From a bacterium (lineage in GTDB: Bacteria > BMS3Abin14): a DNA stretch of 7,837 nucleotides. The stretch is from contig JALHUC010000165.1 in NCBI GenBank assembly GCA_022865845.1, forward strand, positions 1 through 7,837, given 5' to 3'. This document shows positions 1 through 5,759 of this stretch, piece after piece; position 1 is the stretch's first letter, and every line of letters begins with the position of its first letter. The translations under genes were made by a program, and so were the position numbers. The notes below the pieces were generated by a model. That model ran no database searches. It saw only the letters and a program-made list of their open reading frames with translations, and had not been told where the DNA came from.

Positions 1-843
1 ACCAGCGATCGGGCAGCAATGCATTTCAGGTTCGGAGATGTTGAAACGGGTGCCCGCTTGATAAGAGCGGCCCTCGTGCAGGGAGCCGGGGATGAAAGGA
101 TACTTGGCAACGGTGTAACAATGCTCACCATTGTTGAGGACTATGAAGGGGCTCTGGGTGCATTCCGAGGGCTGGAAAGGGTGACCGGCGACAACAGGGA
201 GTGGCTTTTTTATCGGTCCCTTTACAGACAATATATGGGGGAAAAGGGCTGGAAGGATGATCTTGACCAGTTCACAAACTCCAGGCCGGAAACAGGTACG
301 GATACCCTGGAGGAGTACCTGGTGTCTATCGGACAGCTGGAAAAGTTTGAACAGTTCGAGGAGGCGATGGAAAAGCCGGGACAGACCTGGTCGACCCTTT
401 TATTGCATCGCATTGCCATGAAAAAATTTCCCGACAGGCATGAACCGGTTCTATCCTATGCCAACTTCCTGAGCTATCATCGTAACTATCCAAGAGCGAT
501 CGAACTTTACAGGAGTTTATTCGAAGGAGCTCTGCAAGGGGATCTCAGCATAGAAGATGCCCAGGGTGCCAGATTCATCTACGCATGGACTCTTTACGAC
601 AATGGACAACAAAAAGAAGCAGATCAGCATTGGCGAATGCTGCTGGGCAGCGAACTGTTTTACATCAAAAGTGCCGCAGCCTACTTTCACGGTAAGCACC
701 TCCTTTCCATTGGGAATCAGGAGGAGGCTTATCGGATCTTTAAGCTGGTATCTACCCAGGCCAGTGAATCCAAATATGCAGCATTGTGCTTAAACGCGGC
801 CATCTCCATAGACGCCGGGGGAAAAGCGTTTGAGGCGGAATAA
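1..843 (+). CDS. TPR-repeat protein, 3' part (start outside window)
   Basis: The frame is open from base 1 (TSDRAA precedes the first in-window Met at base 19), so this is probably the C-terminal 280 residues of a longer protein and not a gene starting at 19. The protein is almost wholly alpha-helical and shows tetratricopeptide-like helix pairs with the usual small, aromatic and Ala spacing. Examples are SYANFLSYHRNYPRAIELY (about residues 151-169), YAWTLYDNGQQKEADQHW (about 194-211) and YFHGKHLLSIGNQEEAYRIF (about 228-247). TPR arrays are protein-interaction scaffolds; no catalytic motif is visible. A helical middle part (about 60-140) is less regular. The partner and pathway cannot be told from the sequence. 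The next gene begins about 210 bases later behind repeats, so an operon with it is not obvious. The TPR call is fairly safe; any more specific function is unknown. Confidence 0.75.
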   Translation, partial: TSDRAAMHFRFGDVETGARLIRAALVQGAGDERILGNGVTMLTIVEDYEGALGAFRGLERVTGDNREWLFYRSLYRQYMGEKGWKDDLDQFTNSRPETGTDTLEEYLVSIGQLEKFEQFEEAMEKPGQTWSTLLLHRIAMKKFPDRHEPVLSYANFLSYHRNYPRAIELYRSLFEGALQGDLSIEDAQGARFIYAWTLYDNGQQKEADQHWRMLLGSELFYIKSAAAYFHGKHLLSIGNQEEAYRIFKLVSTQASESKYAALCLNAAISIDAGGKAFEAE

Positions 844-848
844 CAACG

Positions 849-935
849 GTATGGGAGTATGGGGGAAATCAGTGCGAAGTGCGTGGTGCCGAGGGCGGCG
901 AAAGGCAGTCCAACGCCCAATGTCCAACGACCAAA
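849..935. repeat. Short tandem repeats, mainly 7-base units
   Basis: Three small tandem arrays follow each other just after the TPR gene. Bases 849-864 read GTATGGGA GTATGGGG (8-base units). Bases 872-892 read GTGCGAA GTGCGTG GTGCCGA (three 7-base units). Bases 908-935 read GTCCAAC GCCCAAT GTCCAAC GACCAAA (four 7-base units). The units are imperfect, and the two heptamer arrays differ from each other. Such short tandem heptamers occur between genes in several bacterial groups; their function is unknown. No coding potential is seen here. Confidence 0.7.
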
Positions 936-968
936 CTTTCGTCTTGACGACTGAGCGACCTGGCGAAA

Positions 969-1002
969 GGGCAGAACCTACTGCCCAAGGCACGATTCTT
1001 TT
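969..1002 (+). terminator. Weak hairpin, possible terminator of the TPR gene
   Basis: GGGCAG (969-974) and CTGCCC (981-986) form a perfect 6-bp stem with a 6-base loop. A short T-rich run, TTCTTTT (996-1002), follows, but only after a 9-base gap, so this is not a textbook intrinsic terminator. It is the only GC-rich hairpin between the TPR gene and the phospholipase gene. Confidence 0.3.
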
Positions 1003-1049
1003 ATAAGCATTTAAAACGTTAGCACGAAGTTTTGCCGGGAGAATCGTGC
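990..1049 (+). promoter_or_regulatory. Inverted repeat pairing with the ribosome binding site of the phospholipase gene
   Basis: GCACGATTCT (990-999) is the exact reverse complement of AGAATCGTGC (1040-1049). In RNA the stem can grow by three U-G pairs (1000-1002 with 1037-1039), so that the whole Shine-Dalgarno GGGAGA (1037-1042) is paired. Inside the loop AAAAC (1013-1017) can pair with GTTTT (1029-1033). A second copy of GCACGA (1022-1027) can instead pair with TCGTGC (1044-1049), which would leave the Shine-Dalgarno in a loop. The sequence match is plain; a regulatory role is inferred and needs transcription to begin upstream of 990. A weak -10-like TATAAG lies at 1002-1007. Confidence 0.45.
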
Positions 1050-1052
1050 GCC

Positions 1053-2018
1053 ATGGTCCTGGATTTTTTGAAGAGTTGGAAAAAAGAGAAAAAGATCGGC
1101 CTGGCTCTTGGCAGCGGCGCAGCACGCGGGTGGGCGCACATAGGGGTACTCCGGTATCTCAATGAAGCTGGTATCAAGGTGGATTACATCGCAGGCACCA
1201 GCATCGGTGCTCTTGTGGGGGCTTCCTTCTCCCTCGGGAAGGTGGACGCCCTGGAGCAGTTCGCCCTTCACCTGGATTGGCGGCAGATCCTCTCTTTCCT
1301 GGACGTCACCTTTCCGGCATCCGGTCTCATCGAAGGAAAGAAGATCTCGGAGTTCGTCCGGGAACACCTGCAGGAAACAGCGGTCCTGGAAAAGATGCCT
1401 ATCCCCTTTTGCGCAGTTGCCACCGACCTGAACAGCGGTACTGAAGTCTGCCTGGCTGCCGGTGATCTCCTGGAGGTCATCAGGGCCAGCATTTCCATCC
1501 CCGGAATATTTACTCCCGTAAAGAGTGAAGGTAAACTTCTTGTGGACGGAGGCCTGGTTAACCCGGTTCCAGTGAGCGTTGTACGTCAGATGGGTGCGGA
1601 TTTTGTCATTGCGGTTGATTTGAGTCATGGCTTTCCGAGAATGGATGGTGTAGGCCATCACCCCGCTCCGGAGGAAGAAACCCAAGGGCCTGAGGAGGTC
1701 GATACGGACCAGAGCGACCACACGGGTGTCCTTAAGATCGTGAGCGGGTTCAAAGAGAGGATCTCTCTTCTCAATGCCCAATCCCTGTTAAGGAACTGGA
1801 CGAAAAAAGAGCCCACACTCAACATCTTCGAGGTGATATTGAGCTCCATTAACGTTATGCAGGCACAAATAGCCAGTGCAAAGTTAGCTCTGGATCCGCC
1901 GGAGGTGCTCATACAGCCCAGGTTGAGCCACATGGGGTTCATGGAGTTCAACCGGTCTCGGGAAGCCATAGCAGCGGGTTACAGGCAGGCGCGATCTCAA
2001 CTGGAGGGCCGGGGATAA
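1053..2018 (+). CDS. Patatin-like phospholipase (RssA-type serine hydrolase)
   Basis: A 321-residue protein of the bacterial patatin-like phospholipase family, which hydrolyses acyl esters of lipids with a Ser-Asp dyad. The oxyanion-hole segment GSGAARG is at residues 20-26. The nucleophile elbow GTSIG has Ser50, and the Asp of DGG is Asp165, followed by NPVPV. All catalytic elements are present. The lengths and the GLALGSGAARGWAHIGVL opening match the RssA/YlbK subgroup. Residues about 193-225 form an acidic, His- and Pro-containing linker that interrupts the usual C-terminal part. No signal peptide or membrane helix is seen, so a cytoplasmic or membrane-peripheral site is likely. The ATG at 1053 is preferred over a TTG at 1032 because GGGAGA lies 10 bases upstream of it and the TTG has no Shine-Dalgarno. 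Its substrate is unknown. Its stop is one base before the GlpD-like stub, which suggests former cotranscription. Confidence 0.9.
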   Translation: MVLDFLKSWKKEKKIGLALGSGAARGWAHIGVLRYLNEAGIKVDYIAGTSIGALVGASFSLGKVDALEQFALHLDWRQILSFLDVTFPASGLIEGKKISEFVREHLQETAVLEKMPIPFCAVATDLNSGTEVCLAAGDLLEVIRASISIPGIFTPVKSEGKLLVDGGLVNPVPVSVVRQMGADFVIAVDLSHGFPRMDGVGHHPAPEEETQGPEEVDTDQSDHTGVLKIVSGFKERISLLNAQSLLRNWTKKEPTLNIFEVILSSINVMQAQIASAKLALDPPEVLIQPRLSHMGFMEFNRSREAIAAGYRQARSQLEGRG

Positions 2019-2019
2019 A

Positions 2020-2136
2020 GTGGAGACTTTTCGCCCTCACATACTCGAGAAGTTGAAAAAGGGGACCATTTTCGACCTGCTGGTTGTAGGAGGAGGGGCA
2101 ACCGGATGCGGTGTGGCTATCGATGTTGCCAGCTGA
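2020..2136 (+). pseudogene. GlpD-like FAD-dependent dehydrogenase, N-terminal remnant
   Basis: A GTG at 2020, one base after the phospholipase stop and 11 bases after GGAGGG (2003-2008), opens a 38-codon frame. It ends in a Rossmann FAD-binding segment, FDLLVVGGGATGCGVAIDVA, with the GxGxxG fold motif. This matches the N-terminus of FAD-dependent glycerol-3-phosphate dehydrogenase (GlpD), which feeds electrons from glycerol 3-phosphate to quinone. In that family the next residues are typically Ser/Leu-Arg-Gly-Leu. Here the codon after Ser is TGA followed by Gly-Leu, which looks like a CGA-to-TGA change. The same frame meets a second stop at 2164-2166 and a third at 2245-2247, and the remaining about 500 residues are absent. 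The neighbouring glpR and glycerol transporter support the GlpD assignment, although another FAD oxidoreductase cannot be excluded from so short a piece. Confidence 0.7.
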
Positions 2137-2310
2137 GGACTATCCTCAGGCTCGGTCCCACTTTGAGAGGCGAAAACAAAAATTCCCGAGGCTGAAGTCA
2201 ATGCCCTGGAAGCCAAGGTGGGGCCGCCATTTGGGGGGCCGGAATAGGGAACAGGTGGTGGCTTGTGATGGAAGCACGGTGAACAGCCGCGCATTTTTTA
2301 CTCCGCACAC
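2137..2310. other. Decayed or non-coding stretch after the GlpD-like stub
   Basis: No intact gene is recognised here. The frame of the stub gives nine codons to a stop at 2164-2166, then 26 open codons to a stop at 2245-2247. This second stretch has no similarity I can name. A GTG-started frame from 2111 to 2371 is very basic and shows no family features, so it is treated as chance. The region is best read as what is left after loss of most of the dehydrogenase gene. Confidence 0.5.
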
Positions 2311-2390
2311 ATGTAAGAAAGCGAACTTTTTTATGCGAATGCGAAAAAAGTATTGTATATTGGTAATATAAAAGACCGTAATATAACGGT
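2311..2390 (+). promoter_or_regulatory. Probable glpR promoter and autoregulatory site
   Basis: This is an AT-rich island in otherwise GC-rich DNA. ATGTAAGAAAGCGAACTT (2311-2328) agrees at 13 of 18 positions with the E. coli-type GlpR operator ATGTTCG....CGAACAT as I recall it. It shares GCGAAC with the site upstream of glpS. Two more GCGAA copies follow at 2335 and 2341. ACTTTTTT (2325-2332) and AAAAAAGT (2344-2351) form a perfect 8-bp inverted repeat around them. The nonamer GTAATATAA occurs twice (2363-2371 and 2378-2386), and TAATAT inside each copy could serve as a -10 box. No convincing -35 box is seen. DeoR-family repressors commonly control their own gene. Confidence 0.45.
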
Positions 2391-2405
2391 GGCGGATCTA
2401 CCGCC
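2375..2405 (+). promoter_or_regulatory. Two adjacent small hairpins in the glpR leader
   Basis: ACCGT (2375-2379) pairs with ACGGT (2386-2390) around AATATA. Directly next to it GGCGG (2391-2395) pairs with CCGCC (2401-2405) around ATCTA. No T-run follows, so neither is an intrinsic terminator. The first may instead be part of a DNA-binding site, since it contains a possible -10 box. Confidence 0.3.
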
Positions 2406-2455
2406 GAAAACCTGCTGCTCGCCCTCTAACCAACACTGCAGAGGCTAGGTTTCCC

Positions 2456-3220
2456 ATGCAGTACAACCCAAGACAGAAAGAGATCCTGCTCCTGGTCCAG
2501 CGCCGGGGATTCGTGTCCAATGAAGAGCTGGCCCAGGCTTTCAATGTGACGCCGCAGACGATTCGAAGGGATATCAACCAGCTTTGCCTGGAAGGGTTGC
2601 TGCGGAGATATCATGGCGGCGCCGGACTGCCATCGAGCGTGGAGAACGTTGCCTATACGACCCGCCAGGTCACATGTCTGGAGGAGAAGAGACGCATTGC
2701 CAGGGCGGTTGCGAAAAAAATTCCGGACCAGGCCTCTCTTTTCATAAACATCGGAACGACCACGGAGGAGGTGGCCAAAGCCCTTCAGGACCACAGAGGG
2801 CTTCGTATAATCACCAATAACCTCAATGTAGCAGCCATATTGAGCCAGAATTCCAGCTTTGAAGTCATCATCGCCGGAGGTGTCGTCAGATCGCGTGACC
2901 TGGGTATCACCGGTGACGCGACCATCGATTTCATGAACGATTTTAAAGTGGATTTCGGTATTATCGGTATCTCCGGCATCGATATTGACGGCTCCCTGCT
3001 GGACTTCGATTACAGTGAGGTGCGAGTAGCCCAAACCATTATCAGGAACTCGCGAAAGGTGTTCCTGGTGGCTGACCACACCAAGTTCGGTAGAGCCGCC
3101 ATGGTCAAGCTCGGTCGATTGTCCCAGGTGGACGCGCTGTTCACAGACCGAATACCACCCCAGGAACTGATAACCATCCTCACTGACGCCAGCGGAAAGC
3201 TGCATGTCGCAGGGGACTAG
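2456..3220 (+). CDS. glpR: DeoR-family transcriptional repressor, GlpR type
   Basis: A 254-residue regulator, close to the usual DeoR/GlpR length of about 250. The N-terminal winged helix (about 4-57) carries the DeoR signature: [19 protein letters not shown], then [12 protein letters not shown]. The C-terminal sugar-phosphate sensor domain follows, with [10 protein letters not shown] (98-107), TNNLNVA (120-126), GGVVR (141-145), GISGID (171-176), [13 protein letters not shown] (183-195) and VADHTKFGR (205-213). The last two blocks are typical of GlpR, the glycerol-3-phosphate-responsive repressor of glycerol genes. The ATG at 2456 follows GAGG (2441-2444) at an 11-base distance, so the ribosome site is modest. 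It lies 234 bases ahead of the glycerol ABC operon and most likely represses it and itself. The DeoR family is certain; the GlpR identity rests on these motifs plus the transporter next door. Confidence 0.9.
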   Translation: MQYNPRQKEILLLVQRRGFVSNEELAQAFNVTPQTIRRDINQLCLEGLLRRYHGGAGLPSSVENVAYTTRQVTCLEEKRRIARAVAKKIPDQASLFINIGTTTEEVAKALQDHRGLRIITNNLNVAAILSQNSSFEVIIAGGVVRSRDLGITGDATIDFMNDFKVDFGIIGISGIDIDGSLLDFDYSEVRVAQTIIRNSRKVFLVADHTKFGRAAMVKLGRLSQVDALFTDRIPPQELITILTDASGKLHVAGD

Positions 3221-3281
3221 GGTGAAAAAGGGACCCTGTAACATATGAGCCAATGGTCCGATGGTCGGGTAGGAAAACTGG

Positions 3282-3323
3282 GCGTTCATTTGCGAACATC
3301 CAGTGGCCATGGTATTATTACCA
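3282..3323 (+). promoter_or_regulatory. Promoter of the glycerol transport operon with overlapping GlpR-type operator
   Basis: TTGCGA (3290-3295) and TATTAT (3313-3318) are separated by exactly 17 bases and form a good sigma-70-like promoter (4/6 and 5/6 matches). The -35 box is embedded in the dyad GTTC (3284-3287)...GAAC (3294-3297). On the reverse strand the dyad reads ATGTTCGCAAATGAACGC, which agrees at 13 of 18 positions with the E. coli GlpR operator as I recall it, with identical half-site spacing. A second dyad, TGGTA TTAT TACCA (3310-3323), covers the -10 box. Repressor binding here would block RNA polymerase. Transcription would start near 3325, giving a leader of about 130 bases. 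Confidence 0.6.
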
Positions 3324-3338
3324 CACAACGTTTTATGC

Positions 3339-3366
3339 TTGACCATGACACCTGGCCAAGTGTTAT
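3339..3366 (+). promoter_or_regulatory. Possible second promoter in the glpS leader
   Basis: TTGACC (3339-3344) is followed after 16 bases by TGTTAT (3361-3366). The -35 match is good (5/6) and the -10 is fair (4/6). It lies downstream of the operator dyads and could give operator-independent basal expression, or be chance. The rest of the leader up to 3454 shows nothing I can name. Confidence 0.3.
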
Positions 3367-3454
3367 TTCCTGCACCGGTCAGTTGTCACCCTACCACTAA
3401 GGCCCAGTTTAGACCGTCCGCGCTGAAGGGTGCGCCCCGAAAGGAAGCGTTAAG

Positions 3455-4579
3455 GTGTCTTTGATCTTCGACGAAGTTACCAAGAAGGTTGAGCGCGACA
3501 TTCACCTTTCAGAGGTCAGCCTGGAGTTGAAACCGGGGTCGCACAACATCCTGCTTGGCCCGACCCTTTCGGGCAAAACCTCCCTCATGCGGCTTATGGC
3601 GGGCCTGGATCGACCCACGTCAGGGTGTGTCCATGCTGACGGCCAGGACGTCACCGGCCATTCGGTGCGTAAGCGCAATGTGGCCATGGTCTACCAGGAG
3701 TTCATCAACTACCCATCCTTCACAGTTTACGAAAACATAGCCTCACCTCTCCGGCGCGCCAGGGTGGATAAGGTGGAAATCGACCGTCGTGTCCGGGGCA
3801 CGGCGGAAATGCTCCACATCACCGAACTACTCCACCGAAAGCCGGCAGAGTTGAGCGGCGGTCAGCAGCAACGTACGGCACTGGCGAGGGCCCTCATCAA
3901 GGAGGCCGGCCTGCTGCTCCTTGACGAGCCCCTCGTCAACCTCGACTACAAGCTCCGGGAGGAGCTCAGAACAGAACTGCGGGAAATATTCAACAGGAGG
4001 CAGACGATTGTCGTCTATGCCACCACGGAGCCTTCGGAGGCGCTATTGCTTGGGGGAACCGTTTTCATTCTCGATGAAGGGCGGGTACTGCAAACCGGCC
4101 CTACCGCTGATGTTTATCGCAAGCCGGCCTCCATACGCGTGGGACAGATCTTCAGCGATCCGCCGATGAACCTCCTGGCGGGTATCATTGAAGGCAAGGA
4201 GGTGCGGATCGCGGATGAAATTTGCTTTCCCCTGCCTCCACACATGGCCGGTCTTGCCCCGGACCAATACTGTTTCGGGGTGCGGGCCCACAGATTTTCC
4301 TTAACGCGCTCTTCCCCTCAGGACGTGGAGATCGAAGGGCGGGTGGAACTGGCTGAAATAAGCGGTTCAGAGACCTTTATCCACATGTCGCTAAACGGCA
4401 TTGCCTGGGTCGTTCTTGAGGAAGGCGTGCATCCATTCCGCATAGGCGAAGTACTCCGCGTTTTCGTGGACCCGGGAGGCCTGTTTGCATACGATGGATC
4501 GGGAAAGCTGGTTCGCTCCCCCTTTGCCAGTCCAATACCGCAGTCTGAACCTGAAGAGGTCAACGATGGCGGCTATTGA
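3455..4579 (+). CDS. glpS: Glycerol ABC transporter ATPase GlpS (switch histidine replaced)
   Basis: A 374-residue MalK/UgpC-type ATPase of the CUT1 importer class that would power glycerol uptake from the cytoplasmic face. It has Walker A GPTLSGKT (35-42), Q-loop Gln81, a perfect signature LSGGQ (133-137) and Walker B LLLLDE with the catalytic Glu158. A C-terminal OB-fold (TOBE) regulatory domain spans about 235-345. Where a canonical ATPase has YVTHDQxEA, this one has YATTEPSEA (188-196), so Thr191 stands at the switch-histidine position. I recall the same ATTEP block in Rhizobium-type GlpS, which supports the name and suggests a family trait and not damage. The GTG start at 3455 has AAGGA (3441-3445) 9 bases ahead. 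The end overlaps glpT by 14 bases. Glycerol as substrate is inferred from glpR and glpU in the same locus. Confidence 0.87.
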   Translation: MSLIFDEVTKKVERDIHLSEVSLELKPGSHNILLGPTLSGKTSLMRLMAGLDRPTSGCVHADGQDVTGHSVRKRNVAMVYQEFINYPSFTVYENIASPLRRARVDKVEIDRRVRGTAEMLHITELLHRKPAELSGGQQQRTALARALIKEAGLLLLDEPLVNLDYKLREELRTELREIFNRRQTIVVYATTEPSEALLLGGTVFILDEGRVLQTGPTADVYRKPASIRVGQIFSDPPMNLLAGIIEGKEVRIADEICFPLPPHMAGLAPDQYCFGVRAHRFSLTRSSPQDVEIEGRVELAEISGSETFIHMSLNGIAWVVLEEGVHPFRIGEVLRVFVDPGGLFAYDGSGKLVRSPFASPIPQSEPEEVNDGGY

Positions 4580-5648
4580 ATTTCAGGATATTGCCCACAG
4601 TTACGAAGAGATCCCCGGCCAGGAGAGCGATTGGGCCATCAAGCCCATGGACATCACCTGGAAAGACGGCGGGGCCTATGCCCTTCTCGGGCCATCAGGT
4701 TGCGGCAAGACGACCCTGCTTAACATCATCTCAGGGCTCATCCAACCGACCCGGGGTCGGTTGAAATTCGACGATCTGGACGTCACAAACCTCCCCACAA
4801 AGGAAAAAAACATCGCCCAGGTTTTCCAGTTCCCCGTTATATACGACACCATGACGGTGTACGGCAACCTGGCATTTCCCCTTCGGAACCGCGCCATGAC
4901 AAAGCGGGACATCCAGATGCGGGTAAGCGAAGTGGCCGAGATGCTCGATCTTACGTCAGACCTCAATCGCAGAGCATCCGGCCTGACAGCGGACGGCAAG
5001 CAGAAGATATCACTGGGACGTGGACTTGTTCGCAGCGACGTGGCAGCGATTCTTTTCGACGAACCCCTGACCGTCATAGATCCTCACGTAAAGTGGCAGC
5101 TCCGACGCAAGCTCAAGGAGATCCACGAGCGCTTCGGTCGGACGTTCATATACGTCACCCACGATCAGAATGAGGCGCTTACCTTCGCCGACCAGGTTGC
5201 TGTCATGAACGAGGGCCGGATCCTGCAGGTGGGAACTCCCCAGGAGCTCTTTGAAAATCCCAGTCACACCTTTGTGGGCTATTTCATCGGGAGCCCTGGA
5301 ATGAACCTTCTGCCCTGCAGCCTTGACGGCAACGTTGCGATCGTTGATGGCGGGCGTATTCAGTTGGGCAGCCGCGCCGGAACCCCTGCGCCCAAGGGGG
5401 ACCTGGAACTCGGCATCCGTCCCGAATTTCTCAAACTGGACCGGGAAAAGGGTGAAGGAGCCGTTGAGGTGACCATTGTTTCCGTAGAGGATCTGGGAAC
5501 CTTTCAGATCGCCACGGTTCAACTTGGACGACAGGTCGTTAAAGTAAAGCTCTGGGAGAAACAGGAGATCAGCCCCGGTCCAGGCTATCTGAGTTTCCCT
5601 CCGGAGCGGACCAAGCTTTACGCGGACGGCCAACTTTTGATGGGCTAA
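4566..5648 (+). CDS. glpT: Glycerol ABC transporter ATPase GlpT (degenerate signature motif)
   Basis: A 360-residue second ATPase, partner of GlpS. Walker A is GPSGCGKTT (42-50), Q-loop Gln88, Walker B AILFDE with Glu166, and the H-loop is canonical YVTHDQNEA with His199. The signature position reads LTADGKQKISLGRGL, so LTADG (140-144) replaces LSGGQ and the critical second Gly is Asp143. The TOBE domain follows, with the usual GIRPEF block (283-288). The ATG at 4566 lies inside the end of glpS, with AGAGG (4555-4559) 6 bases ahead, so the two are probably translationally coupled and made in equal amounts. An in-frame start at 4485 would add 27 residues overlapping glpS and is not favoured. 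This is the ABC-type glpT of Rhizobium, unrelated to the E. coli glycerol-3-phosphate permease of that name. Confidence 0.87.
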   Translation: MAAIEFQDIAHSYEEIPGQESDWAIKPMDITWKDGGAYALLGPSGCGKTTLLNIISGLIQPTRGRLKFDDLDVTNLPTKEKNIAQVFQFPVIYDTMTVYGNLAFPLRNRAMTKRDIQMRVSEVAEMLDLTSDLNRRASGLTADGKQKISLGRGLVRSDVAAILFDEPLTVIDPHVKWQLRRKLKEIHERFGRTFIYVTHDQNEALTFADQVAVMNEGRILQVGTPQELFENPSHTFVGYFIGSPGMNLLPCSLDGNVAIVDGGRIQLGSRAGTPAPKGDLELGIRPEFLKLDREKGEGAVEVTIVSVEDLGTFQIATVQLGRQVVKVKLWEKQEISPGPGYLSFPPERTKLYADGQLLMG

Positions 5649-5664
5649 CAAAAAGTCCATCAAG

Positions 5665-5710
5665 CAGTCCCGCCACCTGTCCTGAGCTTGTCGAAGGATC
5701 GGCGGGACTG
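5665..5710. repeat. Palindromic dispersed-type repeat between glpT and glpP
   Basis: CAGTCCCGCC (5665-5674) and GGCGGGACTG (5701-5710) are a perfect 10-bp inverted repeat. Within the 26-base loop lies CCTGAGCTTGTCGAAGGA (5681-5698), where TCCT (5680-5683) and AGGA (5695-5698) can pair again. This CTTCGACAAGCTCAGG core is one I recognise as a very common dispersed repeat in many environmental bacterial genomes. Translated antisense, it yields the tell-tale ILRQAQDR peptide. It sits in the only large gap (111 bases) inside the transport operon. No T-run follows it, so it may stabilise or trim the mRNA but does not look like a terminator. Confidence 0.7.
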
Positions 5711-5759
5711 GAGTGGGGGCCACACTTGCGAGGTTGTCAATTTCTGGAGTGAGTGATTG

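Noticed and set aside
849..935. CRISPR array
   Set aside because: Units are 7-8 bases in direct tandem without spacers.
1032..1052. TTG start for the phospholipase gene
   Set aside because: No Shine-Dalgarno upstream, whereas ATG at 1053 has GGGAGA at a suitable distance and the protein then begins at the usual point before the GLALGSG motif.
1011..1781. Reverse-strand open frame (256 codons) opposite the phospholipase gene
   Set aside because: Shadow of a gene with intact catalytic motifs; no domain or ribosome site of its own.
2134..2136. TGA read as selenocysteine or other recoding
   Set aside because: Two more in-frame stops follow at 2164 and 2245, the position is normally Arg, and the rest of the protein is absent.
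2111..2371. Forward 86-codon frame after the GlpD-like stub
   Set aside because: Starts inside the FAD-motif region in another frame, is very basic without family features, and runs through the AT-rich glpR control region.
3219..3237. AGGGT/ACCCT hairpin after glpR as a terminator
   Set aside because: Only a 5-bp stem with a 9-base loop and no T-run.
2426..3346. Reverse-strand open frame (306 codons) opposite glpR
   Set aside because: It mirrors the glpR coding frame and has no recognisable domain; glpR carries all DeoR signature motifs.
5665..5710. Inverted repeat as an intrinsic terminator splitting the operon
   Set aside because: No U-tract follows and the downstream permease genes belong to the same transporter without a visible promoter of their own.
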